DNA of 8,614 nucleotides, from positions 1 to 8,614 of the forward strand of contig CAJQOK010000280.1 in the NCBI GenBank assembly GCA_905479905.1, in the 5' to 3' direction. The stretch comes from an uncultured Aliterella sp. GTDB lineage: Bacteria; Cyanobacteriota; Cyanobacteriia; Cyanobacteriales; Chroococcidiopsidaceae. The notes under the pieces were generated by a model, which saw only the letters and a program-made list of their open reading frames with translations, did not search any database and was not told the DNA's origin. Position numbers and translations under genes: made by a program. This document shows positions 1 through 6,750 of this stretch, one piece after another (the first letter of the stretch is position 1; every line of letters begins with the position of its first letter).

Positions 1-597
1 GGCGATCGCCCATTCTCCAGGAATTAAATTATTAGAGTTACCAATTCTCACTTGGGGCAAATTTTGCGCCTTAATTTTCACCGCCGCCACATCAGTAACG
101 GTATCTACCCCTACAACTTTCCCCTCAAAACTACGCCCATCTTTTAAAGTAACTTGTACAGTATCTGTATCGGCGACTACGTGAGCGTTGGTAAGTAAAT
201 GACCATCAGCGCTTAAAATAAAACCCGAACCTGTACCGCGCTCTACTCGCTCGTCAGGAATTGGTTGCTCGTCGCCAAAAAAGCGGCGAAATAAAGGATT
301 GTCCAAGGCTTCAGGAATTTGATTAGTTACTTTGCGCGTGGCGTTAATTCGGACTACCGCCGGGCCCACTTCTTCAACGGCTGTAGCAATAAAATTGCGA
401 TCGCGCTCTTGAATAACCCCCGCCGTAACGCTCCTGTCTACGGGTGGATTAGCTGGAGGAAGGATTACTGGTACAGTTCTTAATTGCTGAAATGGTTGTT
501 TAGGCGATGGTAAATAACGACTGCCAAATACTCCCGCACCACCGCCGATAATTAGTAAAGTAAGAGAAAAAGTCAACTTTTTTAAAGATAAACCCAT
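1..597 (-). CDS. HtrA/Deg-family serine protease, N-terminal part (cut by window edge)
   Basis: Reading the minus strand from ATG at 597 gives 199 residues that stay open to the window edge. Residues 1-6 include positive charge and 8-24 form a hydrophobic segment, so this is an uncleaved anchor or signal peptide for export to the periplasm or thylakoid lumen. A Pro-rich linker follows (about 30-53). The trypsin-like fold starts near 68, with GTGSGFI at 121-127, the catalytic His in LTNAHVV (His139) and the catalytic Asp in TDVAAVKI (Asp169). The catalytic Ser (GNSGGP) and any PDZ domain would lie beyond position 1. Family knowledge: cyanobacterial HhoA/HhoB/HtrA degrade damaged envelope proteins. 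The three paralogues cannot be told apart from this half, so no symbol is given. It is divergent from the M23 peptidase gene. There is no clear Shine-Dalgarno before the ATG, but the hydrophobic N terminus fits this start. Confidence 0.93.
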   Translation of the reverse strand, partial: MGLSLKKLTFSLTLLIIGGGAGVFGSRYLPSPKQPFQQLRTVPVILPPANPPVDRSVTAGVIQERDRNFIATAVEEVGPAVVRINATRKVTNQIPEALDNPLFRRFFGDEQPIPDERVERGTGSGFILSADGHLLTNAHVVADTDTVQVTLKDGRSFEGKVVGVDTVTDVAAVKIKAQNLPQVRIGNSNNLIPGEWAIA

Positions 598-742
598 ATT
601 ATTTGCTGCTTTCTAACCGCTATGCAGATATTAATTTTTAAACTTCAAAGATTCGCTCTAGCTAGTTTTAACTTTAACTCGTGCTAGGCGATCGCCACGT
701 TAACACAAGTGACAATGCGATCGCCCTTACAATTTAATTATT
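598..742. promoter_or_regulatory. Divergent intergenic region, htrA / M23 peptidase
   Basis: The 145 bp between two divergent starts must hold both promoters. A TACAAT hexamer at 728-733 could be a -10 for the plus gene, but it would leave a leader of only a few bases and has no well-spaced -35, so I do not assign it. Two HIP1 octamers (688-695 and 717-724) lie 29 bp apart on the M23 side. Neither gene has an obvious Shine-Dalgarno here. Confidence 0.4.
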
Positions 743-1438
743 ATGATTCTACGCTTACTGTTATCCTCAACACTTTTTAGTTTAATTCTAGCTACCGATT
801 TCCCGCAGCTAATTGCCGCCCCTACACCGTCCACAAAGTGTTCTAACCCTGACTTATCGCGTTACAACGGTATTCGAGTTCAAGTACCTAGGGGTCTAAC
901 TTGGCAGCAATTGGCAGCCCAATACAATGTCCGCGCCGATGTATTATTTGAACTTAACGGTTGCCAAAATGTACCGCAATCTGTCTTCATTCCTGGGGTA
1001 AATGGGTCGTCTGCGTCTATTTCTAAACAAACTATCAAAGGCTACCCTTTACCCCAAACAGCAAATATAGCTTTAGGTTATGGCTGGCAAGTAGATCCAC
1101 TTACAAACAAAGTAATTTTTCATAGTGGGATTGATTTATTAGCACCTTTAGGAACCCCCGTACAAGCAGCAAATGATGGAACCGTCGCTTTTGCAGGCGA
1201 TCAAGCAAGTTATGGCAATTTAGTTGTAATTAATCATCCGAGTGGCAAACAAACCCGTTACGCCCATTTACAGTCTTTAGCTGTAAGTGTAGGTCAAATA
1301 GTCAATCAAGGCGATGTAATTGGCAAAGTTGGTATTACTGGCAAACCTAGCTCCAAGCAAGCCCATTTACATTTTGAGTTGCGTTATGCGTCGGGCATCG
1401 GTTGGACGGCAGAAGATCCAGCACTAATAAGTAAATAA
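743..1438 (+). CDS. Secreted LysM-M23 family metallopeptidase (peptidoglycan hydrolase)
   Basis: The 231-residue protein probably acts in the periplasm on peptidoglycan cross-links. Residues 1-26 look like a signal peptide: a short charged start, a Leu-rich core, and likely cleavage near Ala25/Ala26. A LysM-like module spans about 45-86 (VPRGLTWQQLAAQYNV, then ELNGC and VFIPG), which would bind the glycan. The M23/LytM domain fills 110-225. It contains HSGID (His127, Asp131), YAHL (His175) and HLHFE (His208, His210). By family knowledge His127, Asp131 and His210 bind zinc and His175 and His208 are catalytic; all are present, so it should be active rather than an EnvC/NlpD-type activator. Cys33 and Cys74 could form a disulfide. 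It is divergent from the htrA-like gene, another envelope function. No Shine-Dalgarno is visible, but no other Met lies near the signal peptide. Confidence 0.92.
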   Translation: MILRLLLSSTLFSLILATDFPQLIAAPTPSTKCSNPDLSRYNGIRVQVPRGLTWQQLAAQYNVRADVLFELNGCQNVPQSVFIPGVNGSSASISKQTIKGYPLPQTANIALGYGWQVDPLTNKVIFHSGIDLLAPLGTPVQAANDGTVAFAGDQASYGNLVVINHPSGKQTRYAHLQSLAVSVGQIVNQGDVIGKVGITGKPSSKQAHLHFELRYASGIGWTAEDPALISK

Positions 1439-1540
1439 TCCTTAGATTTGTCAATCTTTCTCAGGTATGAACTTCGCAAATTGTTTAGCCTTAACTTAAC
1501 TAAGTATTCTATGATATAAAGCAATTTAATCAAAGCCTAA

Positions 1541-1684
1541 ATAAAGTCAACGCCTATAAATTTTGAGTACCGCCAAATCGTGCGCGATCAAATTAAAAGT
1601 CAGCTTGAGGAGTCTCTAGAACTTGAAGCCCAAGGACAACAAAAACCTGTTACCCAAAGTAAAGTCGCGGCGATGCCGCACTAA
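1541..1684 (+). pseudogene. C-terminal remnant of a B12-binding radical SAM gene
   Basis: An open frame without an ATG runs from a stop at 1538-1540 to TAA at 1682-1684. Its peptide contains EYRQIVRDQIKSQLEE, which aligns with the C terminus of the intact radical SAM protein downstream (EYREIVKAEIEAQLAE, residues 496-511). Both continue into a Glu/Ala/Lys/Gln-rich tail and end after a similar number of residues. At DNA level the GTCAAC at 1546-1551 can be matched to the intact gene's GTCAAC near 3559, with small deletions between it and the EYR codons. Nothing resembling the B12 or Cys-motif regions is found upstream, so about 90% of the paralogue is missing. I infer a decayed tandem copy. 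A short functional ORF starting at GTG 1580 is possible but less likely. Confidence 0.6.
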
Positions 1685-1741
1685 ACCCTTTACAATAACG
1701 TCATTTACAAGATTCGGATGTTTGAGAGGATAAGGAAAATA

Positions 1742-1826
1742 TGGAGATCCCCCCAAAAACACGTCAATAAAGCGGTCAGGTTCAGCTACACCGCTTTTTG
1801 ACTCCCCTTAGAAAAGGGGGAAAATA
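1742..1826 (-). repeat. 85-nt dispersed hairpin repeat, copy A
   Basis: The reverse complement of this stretch aligns without gaps to 6608-6692, both 85 nt. Seventy positions outside the central loop match at 65; the 15-nt loop (1776-1790) matches at only 3. The arms 1761-1775 and 1791-1803 pair (GTCAATAAAGCGG with CCGCTTTTTGAC, one bulge). The outer ends carry a C run/G run palindrome and GGGGGGATCTCC. It carries no coding capacity and resembles a small non-autonomous palindromic element of cyanobacterial genomes. Confidence 0.85.
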
Positions 1827-1855
1827 TGGAAATGCGCTCTTTTACAAGGAGGAAA

Positions 1856-1930
1856 ATGTCTGAAAGTCTACCTTCTATAAGGGAATTTAAACCCATAGCT
1901 CCTAAGATGAGAAAAAAGTCTTTTGATTAG
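1856..1930 (+). CDS. Possible 24-residue ORF, function unknown
   Basis: ATG at 1856 is preceded by a full Shine-Dalgarno, AAGGAGG at 1846-1852, although the 3-nt spacing is short. The peptide has acidic/polar and then basic stretches (begins MSESLPSIREFKPIAP) and ends at TAG 1928-1930. The frame stays open for another 16 codons after that TAG, into repeat copy C. It could therefore be a small gene, the 5' end of a gene broken by the repeat, or chance. I do not recognise the peptide. Confidence 0.2.
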   Translation: MSESLPSIREFKPIAPKMRKKSFD

Positions 1931-1972
1931 TATCTAATATTTGCATCCAGGCTTAAAAAGCTGACTCAAAAA

Positions 1973-2013
1973 TATTCCCCCCCCTTTTTAAGGGGGGTTA
2001 GGGGGGATCTCCC
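1973..2013 (+). repeat. Short palindromic repeat, copy C (lacks the hairpin core)
   Basis: The sequence is a C run, TTTTT, AA, a G run, then GGTTAGGGGGGATCTCC. It matches both ends of copies A and B but lacks their central block of about 43-44 nt. The C run and G run form their own hairpin. Orientation is the same as copy B and opposite to copy A. With A it occupies the gap between the radical SAM remnant and the intact gene. Confidence 0.75.
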
Positions 2014-2105
2014 ACGATCGCAAGTTACCAAATATCCAATAGATTGTTGTTTGTTACTCAAAACCAGACCTTACAAATTTAAAAAAATCAGAGGTTAAAT
2101 ATTTC

Positions 2106-3704
2106 ATGAAAGTTTTACTTTTATATCCCCTATTTCCTAAAAGTTTTTGGTCTTTTGAAAAAACCTTAGAATTATTAGGGCGTAAAGCTATGCTACCGCC
2201 TTTGGGATTGGTTACAGTAGCGGCAATTTTGCCCCAAGAATGGGAATATAAGTTAGTCGATCGCAACGTTAGCGAAATCACCGAAGATATATGGCAATGG
2301 GCAGATTTAGTCATTCTTTCGGCGATGATTGTCCAGAAAAAAGATTTGCTTGCCCAAGTTCAAGAAGCAAAAAAACGCGGTAAATTAGTAGCTGTAGGTG
2401 GCCCTTATCCCACAGCTTTACCTCTTGAAGCTCAAGGTGCGGGAGCAGACTTTTTGATTTTGGATGAAGGGGAAATTACCCTTCCCATGTTTGTAGATGC
2501 GATCGCACGCGGTGAAAAAAGCGGCACTTTCCGGGCTGTCAATGGCGAAAAACCCGATGTTAGCAACACTCCGACTCCCCGCTTTGACTTGCTAAAGTTT
2601 GATGCTTATTCGGAAATGTCAGTACAATTTTCGCGCGGTTGTCCGTTTCAATGCGAATTTTGCGACATTATTGTACTTTACGGGCGCAAACCTCGCACTA
2701 AAACCCCAGCCCAAATTATCGCCGAGTTAGAATGCCTTTACAATCTTGGCTGGCGACGCAGTATTTTTATGGTAGATGACAACTTTATTGGCAATAAACG
2801 CAATGTAAAGTTGTTTCTTAAAGACTTAAAGCCCTGGATGGTTGAAAAACGTTATCCTTTCTCCTTTGCAACAGAAGCATCAATTGATTTGGCAAAAGAT
2901 CAAGAATTGATGGATATGATGGTTGATTGTAACTTTGGTTCAGTGTTTTTGGGCATTGAAACCCCCGACGAAGAAAGCTTGACTTTGACGCAAAAGTTTC
3001 AAAATACCCGCGATTCATTAACTGATTCTGTTCATGCAATTACTCGTACTGGATTGCGCGTCATGGCTGGATTTATTATTGGGTTTGATGGCGAAAAATC
3101 GGGCGCAGGCGATCGCGTGGTTAAATTTGTGGAAAAAACCTCTATTCCTACAGCTATATTTAGTATGCTGCAAGCATTGCCCGATACGGCGCTAACTATC
3201 CGCCTCGAAAAAGAAGGTAGATTGCGTTCAAAAGATGGCAACATCAATCAAACTACATTGATGAACTACGTCCCCACCCGTCCTTTAGAAGAAATTGCCA
3301 GCGAATACATTGCAGCTTTTTGGGAATTGTACGATCCAGAAAAGTTTTTAGATCGTACTTATCGCCACTTCCGCATTTTAGGCGAAGCAAAATATCCTGA
3401 TAAAGGCAATTCTTCTAAAACGGGAGTCGATTTAAAGGTAATTCAGGCATTTTTGACAATTTGCTGGAGACAAGGTTTAGTTCGCAAAACTCGTTATGCT
3501 TTCTGGCGCAATTTGTTTAATATGTATCGCTACAATCGCGGTGGGATTAGCAGCTACTTGTCAACTTGCGCCCAAATCGAGCATTTTCTAGAATACCGAG
3601 AAATTGTCAAAGCTGAAATTGAAGCGCAATTAGCCGAATTTTTAGCAGAAGAAGCCAAAATCAAAAAGACTCCCCAAGTAAATGTTACAGCTTTAGCTAG
3701 TTAA
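2106..3704 (+). CDS. B12-binding domain radical SAM protein (HpnP-like, DUF4070 type)
   Basis: The 532-residue cytoplasmic protein has a cobalamin-binding Rossmann domain at about 1-150 (start MKVLLLYPLF, then LVDRN and VAVGGPYPT at 95-103). A radical SAM barrel follows at about 170-390, with CPFQCEFC giving the 4Fe-4S ligands Cys179, Cys183 and Cys186 and FMVDDNFIGN at 221-230. The C-terminal helical region (about 390-510) resembles that of the hopanoid C-2 methylase HpnP. The charged tail is variable. No classical DxHxxG cobalamin motif is seen, as is usual for this class. By family knowledge such enzymes methylate unactivated carbons. Sequence alone cannot separate true HpnP from the common cyanobacterial relatives of unknown substrate, and no hopanoid genes are nearby, so no symbol is given. 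GAGG at 2091-2094 lies 11 nt before the ATG. A remnant of a second copy lies upstream. Confidence 0.9.
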   Translation: MKVLLLYPLFPKSFWSFEKTLELLGRKAMLPPLGLVTVAAILPQEWEYKLVDRNVSEITEDIWQWADLVILSAMIVQKKDLLAQVQEAKKRGKLVAVGGPYPTALPLEAQGAGADFLILDEGEITLPMFVDAIARGEKSGTFRAVNGEKPDVSNTPTPRFDLLKFDAYSEMSVQFSRGCPFQCEFCDIIVLYGRKPRTKTPAQIIAELECLYNLGWRRSIFMVDDNFIGNKRNVKLFLKDLKPWMVEKRYPFSFATEASIDLAKDQELMDMMVDCNFGSVFLGIETPDEESLTLTQKFQNTRDSLTDSVHAITRTGLRVMAGFIIGFDGEKSGAGDRVVKFVEKTSIPTAIFSMLQALPDTALTIRLEKEGRLRSKDGNINQTTLMNYVPTRPLEEIASEYIAAFWELYDPEKFLDRTYRHFRILGEAKYPDKGNSSKTGVDLKVIQAFLTICWRQGLVRKTRYAFWRNLFNMYRYNRGGISSYLSTCAQIEHFLEYREIVKAEIEAQLAEFLAEEAKIKKTPQVNVTALAS

Positions 3705-3713
3705 GCCTAGGAG

Positions 3714-3740
3714 TAGGGCGCGTTTTATATATGCGCCCTA
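3714..3740. terminator. Hairpin between convergent radical SAM gene and petL
   Basis: TAGGGCGC (3714-3721) pairs perfectly with GCGCCCTA (3733-3740) around an 11-nt AT-rich loop. It starts 9 bp after the radical SAM stop and ends 10 bp before the petL stop on the other strand, a natural place for a shared terminator. No U tract follows on either strand, so it may only partly terminate or may protect 3' ends. Confidence 0.5.
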
Positions 3741-3750
3741 ATACCATAAA

Positions 3751-3846
3751 TTACAGCAATTTAACGGCGCGTAGCCCGAAAAGTAAACCCACCGCCAGGG
3801 CAAAAAATCCGCCCAAAAGCAAGACGTAAGAAATAACTCCAAACAT
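3751..3846 (-). CDS. petL: Cytochrome b6f complex subunit PetL
   Basis: The minus strand from ATG at 3846 encodes 31 residues ending at TAA 3751-3753, the usual PetL size. The protein is one transmembrane helix, about residues 4-25 (MFGVISYVLLLGGFF, then ALAVGLLFGLR), and ends in the AVKLL-type tail seen in cyanobacterial PetL (…GLR/IK…KL/I). PetL is a small peripheral helix of the thylakoid cytochrome b6f complex that supports its stability. A Shine-Dalgarno (GGAGA, complement of 3854-3858) sits 7 nt before the start. The gene is convergent with the radical SAM gene and divergent from aroB, so it is probably transcribed alone. PetM and PetN differ in length and tail and fit less well. Confidence 0.85.
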   Translation of the reverse strand: MFGVISYVLLLGGFFALAVGLLFGLRAVKLL

Positions 3847-3930
3847 TTGTGTTTCTCCATTAGCTATAAAGAATATTGAAACATTAGTTGAAGTAATTGC
3901 AGCGCCCAGTCGCCAATTGAAATATTTGCT

Positions 3931-5022
3931 ATGGCTATTATTAGTGTAAATCTACCTTCCGAGTCTTACGACATTGCGATCGCACCAGGCAATTTAGAAT
4001 TGCTGGGTAAAAAAATGGCTACCCTCAAATTGGGTAAAAAAGTTTTATTAGTATCTAACCCCTCCGTGTTTGGTCATTATGGGGAAAGAGCGGTTTCATC
4101 TCTTTTAAATGCAGGCTTTGATGTCACAACTTGCCTTCTCAAAGATGGCGAACAATATAAAAACTTAACCTCTATCCAGCAAATCTACGACAAAGCCATA
4201 GAAAACCGTCTAGAACGCGCGTCAACGATGGTTGCTTTGGGTGGGGGCGTAATTGGAGATATGACGGGCTTCGCGGCGGCTACATGGCTAAGAGGGATTA
4301 ATTTTATACAAGTTCCCACTACGTTATTGTCAATGGTCGATGCTTCTATTGGTGGCAAAACGGGCGTAAATCATCCCCAAGGTAAAAATTTAATTGGCGC
4401 ATTCCATCAGCCACGATTGGTACTAATCGATCCGCAAGTATTGGATACTTTACCTGTGCGAGAGTTTCAAGCTGGGATGGCAGAAGTAATTAAGTATGGA
4501 ATAATTTGGGATGCAGATTTGTTTGAGCAAATGGAAGCGTGCGATCGCTTAGACGAAATGCGTTATCTGTCCCCCAGTTTGCTGCAAACTATTTTAGCGC
4601 GTTCTTGTCAAGCTAAAGCTGATGTTGTTAGTAAGGATGAAAAAGAAGCGGGATTAAGGGCAATTCTCAATTATGGTCATACTATCGGTCATGCGGTAGA
4701 AAGCTTGACAGGCTATCAAGTAGTTAATCATGGCGAAGCTGTAGCGATCGGTATGGTAGCGGCGGGAAAATTAGCTGTAAAACTAAATTTGTGGGACGCG
4801 CGAAGTCAAGCACGGCAACTTAGTCTAATTCAAAAAGCTGGGCTTACAACTAAATTACCTACGGGAATAAATATTAATGCGATCTCTGACTCTTTGCAAA
4901 CTGATAAAAAGGTTAAAGCAGGTAAGATTAGATTTGTCCTACCTACTCAAATTGGTGCAGTAGAAATAACTGACAAAGTGCCAACAGATTTAATTAGTCA
5001 AGTTTTGCAGGAAATGCAGTAA
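3931..5022 (+). CDS. aroB: 3-dehydroquinate synthase
   Basis: The enzyme converts DAHP to 3-dehydroquinate, the second step of the shikimate pathway, using NAD+ and a divalent metal in the cytosol. At 363 residues it has the normal length. The N-terminal NAD-binding part carries [11 protein letters not shown] (104-114) and [19 protein letters not shown] (129-147). Metal ligands expected for the family are present: Glu185 in MAEVIKYG, His250 in NYGHTIGHA and His267 in [10 protein letters not shown]. Lys143 in GGKTG matches an active-site lysine. It is monocistronic in appearance, with petL divergent 84 bp upstream and a 409-bp gap downstream. No clear Shine-Dalgarno precedes ATG 3931, but the start matches where family members begin (short beta strand before the YDI motif). 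Confidence 0.97.
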   Translation: MAIISVNLPSESYDIAIAPGNLELLGKKMATLKLGKKVLLVSNPSVFGHYGERAVSSLLNAGFDVTTCLLKDGEQYKNLTSIQQIYDKAIENRLERASTMVALGGGVIGDMTGFAAATWLRGINFIQVPTTLLSMVDASIGGKTGVNHPQGKNLIGAFHQPRLVLIDPQVLDTLPVREFQAGMAEVIKYGIIWDADLFEQMEACDRLDEMRYLSPSLLQTILARSCQAKADVVSKDEKEAGLRAILNYGHTIGHAVESLTGYQVVNHGEAVAIGMVAAGKLAVKLNLWDARSQARQLSLIQKAGLTTKLPTGININAISDSLQTDKKVKAGKIRFVLPTQIGAVEITDKVPTDLISQVLQEMQ

Positions 5023-5155
5023 ATTTGTTTTTTCTTTGTAATTTGAGTGGGTAATACATCTGCTCAAGTTACTACTTGTTTCTATGGAAATTTTGCTTTA
5101 ATAAAAATACAGACTTGGGGCAGATCCTCCAACTCCCTGCAAATAATAGTCTTAT

Positions 5156-5164
5156 TGGTATAAT
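5156..5164 (+). promoter_or_regulatory. Candidate extended -10 promoter for fmdA
   Basis: TGGTATAAT gives a perfect TATAAT with an upstream TG, an extended -10. There is no TTGACA-like -35 at 16-18 bp, which such promoters can lack. It would produce a leader of about 260 nt before fmdA. In AT-rich DNA this may be chance. Confidence 0.35.
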
Positions 5165-5223
5165 CAAAGGTTTTGTTTTTGTCAGACTTAGTTGTAGAAG
5201 TCTTATAAATTTAACTTGTTTTC

Positions 5224-5255
5224 TGTATTAATCAATACAATTTATTTATTGTATT
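5224..5255. repeat. Three-arm inverted repeat in fmdA leader
   Basis: TGTATT (5224-5229), AATACAA (5234-5240) and TTGTATT (5249-5255) share one core. The middle arm can pair with either neighbour, giving loops of 4 or about 8 nt, so the two hairpins exclude each other. It could be a weak RNA switch or two overlapping operator sites for a dimeric regulator. High AT content makes chance pairing possible. Confidence 0.35.
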
Positions 5256-5431
5256 TTTGCTTTTATTGAACGTAAGTAATTTTTTAGCATTTAAAAAATA
5301 GAATTTTAAACAGTACAAATAACTGGATTTTTTAGCTGTTAATCAATAACATCTTTGAAAAATATAAAGTGAAGAAAGCTTAATTTATTCAGAGAAGCAA
5401 AACTTGCTGTAGACATAAAGAGGAGAAAACT

Positions 5432-6607
5432 ATGCCAGAAGTGCTGTTTAAAGTTGACTTGAATAAGCCAATGACGGAACAAGATGCTGTTGGACATAAT
5501 CGTTGGCATCCTGATATTCCGGCGGTTGCTTCTGTTAATCCTGGTACAGTGTTTCGGATTGAGTGCAAGGATTGGACAGATGGACAAATTCACAATAATG
5601 ATAGTCCTGAAGATATCCGCACAGTTAATTTAACTATTCCTCACGTTTTAAGCGGGCCAATTCACGTTAATGGTGCAGAACCCGGCGATTTGCTGGTTGT
5701 AGATATTTTAGATGTGGGAACTTTGCCCAACTATGAGTGGGGTTTTACAGGGATTTTTGCCAAAGAAAACGGCGGTGGTTTTTTAACTGAGCATTATCCA
5801 ACAGCGCAAAAAGCAATTTGGGATTTGCAAGGCATCTATGCGCGCAGTCGTCACATTCCCGATGTAAAATTTGCTGGAATTCCCCACCCCGGATTAATTG
5901 GCTGCGCTCCTTCCCATGAATTGCTGGCTACTTGGAATAAACGGGAAGCGGAATTAGTAGCAACAGATCCCAACCGAGTACCAGCTTTAGCTTTACTTCC
6001 TAATCCAACTAATGCCATTTTAGGTTCTCTTAAAGGCGCGGAATTTGACCGTATAGCGCAAGAAGCTTGTAGGACAATTCCCCCCCGCGAACATGGAGGA
6101 AATTGCGACATCAAAAACTTATCCAAAGGTTCAAAGGTTTATTTTCCCGTCTATGTTGAAGGTGCAAAGCTTTCAATGGGAGACATTCACTTTTCCCAAG
6201 GTGACGGAGAAATTACTTTTTGCGGCGCGATTGAAATGGCTGGGTATCTCGATTTGCACGTCGAATTAATTAAAGGTGGTGTAGAAAAATATAGCGTAGT
6301 TAACCCCATATTTAAGCCTGGCCCCGTTCAACCCCATTACTCAGAGTTTTTGGTATTTGAAGGCATTTCTGTAGATGAATTTTCGGGCAAACAGTATTAT
6401 TTAGATGCTCATGTTGCCTATCGTCGTGCTTGCTTAAATGCGATCGCCTATTTCAAAAAGTTTGGTTATACAGGCGAACAAGTTTATTTACTTTTAGGTT
6501 CGGCTCCCGTAGAAGGACGTATTAGCGGCATTGTAGACATTCCCAACGCTTGCTGTACGATCGCTGTACCCACCGCAATTTTTGAGCGTAACGTGCTACC
6601 TACCTAA
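5432..6607 (+). CDS. fmdA: Formamidase / acetamidase (FmdA/AmdA family)
   Basis: Hydrolyses formamide or short aliphatic amides to ammonia and the acid in the cytosol, most likely for nitrogen supply. The 391-residue length and motif order fit the FmdA_AmdA family: NRWHPDIP (23-30), GAEPGDLLVVDILDVG (81-96), AKENGGGFLTEHYP (110-123), HPGLIGCAPS (152-161), REHGGNCDIKNL (219-230), GDIHFSQGDGE (250-260) and GIVDIPNACCTIAVP (366-380). I recall strong resemblance to Methylophilus methylotrophus formamidase, which favours formamide over acetamide here; the exact substrate is inference. A strong Shine-Dalgarno, AGGAG at 5421-5425, lies 6 nt before ATG 5432 and fixes the start. The fmdB-like gene follows, separated by a repeat that begins directly after the stop codon. 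No amide transporter gene is in the window. Confidence 0.93.
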   Translation: MPEVLFKVDLNKPMTEQDAVGHNRWHPDIPAVASVNPGTVFRIECKDWTDGQIHNNDSPEDIRTVNLTIPHVLSGPIHVNGAEPGDLLVVDILDVGTLPNYEWGFTGIFAKENGGGFLTEHYPTAQKAIWDLQGIYARSRHIPDVKFAGIPHPGLIGCAPSHELLATWNKREAELVATDPNRVPALALLPNPTNAILGSLKGAEFDRIAQEACRTIPPREHGGNCDIKNLSKGSKVYFPVYVEGAKLSMGDIHFSQGDGEITFCGAIEMAGYLDLHVELIKGGVEKYSVVNPIFKPGPVQPHYSEFLVFEGISVDEFSGKQYYLDAHVAYRRACLNAIAYFKKFGYTGEQVYLLLGSAPVEGRISGIVDIPNACCTIAVPTAIFERNVLPT

Positions 6608-6692
6608 TATTTTCCCCCTTTTTTAAGGGGAGTCAAAAAGCGGGTATCGCTATTCTTCCCGCTTTATTGACGTAGGTTAGGGGGGATCTCCA
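6608..6692 (+). repeat. 85-nt dispersed hairpin repeat, copy B (between fmdA and fmdB)
   Basis: This is the inverted partner of the copy at 1742-1826. The stem is GTCAAAAAGCGGG (6632-6644) with CCCGCTTTATTGAC (6658-6671), one bulged base, loop 6645-6657. Outer parts are TTTTCCCCC…TTAAGGGG on the left and GGTTAGGGGGGATCTCC on the right. It starts at the base after the fmdA stop, so the hairpin sits in the fmdA 3' end and could cause partial termination or set mRNA stability in an fmdAB transcript. Confidence 0.85.
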
Positions 6693-6750
6693 AATTAGTT
6701 TATCAAACCCACTAATCGCCAAAAGCTTACTAACAAGGAAATATCAACTA

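Larger units (their letters stand above)
5023..5431. other. AT-rich intergenic region between aroB and fmdA
   Basis: This 409-bp stretch has no convincing ORF on either strand. It holds a weak hairpin soon after aroB (AATTTGAG/CTCAAGTT, G-T pair, no U tract), an extended -10 candidate, and a set of three related short arms at 5224-5255. I looked for the NtcA consensus GTAN8TAC and found only near misses such as GTAGAAGTCTTATA, so nitrogen control is not shown by the sequence. Confidence 0.6.

Noticed and set aside
1672..1725. A frameshifted continuation of the radical SAM remnant after 1672 (another frame reads DAALNPLQ, stop, RHLQDSDV).
   Set aside because: The intact paralogue also ends a few residues after the matching tail, so the TAA at 1682 can be the original stop; no frameshift is needed.
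1742..2013. Insertion sequence made of copies A and C as terminal inverted repeats.
   Set aside because: The interval between them has no transposase frame and the copies differ in length; a pair of independent small repeats explains them better.
2054..2314. Antisense open frame overlapping the radical SAM start, and similar ones at 2818-3247, 5339-5593, 5851-6126 and 7605-7889.
   Set aside because: They lie opposite strongly supported genes or their leaders, have no recognisable domains or ribosome sites, and have the composition of frame shadows.
5023..5431. NtcA binding site upstream of fmdA.
   Set aside because: No perfect GTAN8TAC; only near misses expected in AT-rich DNA.
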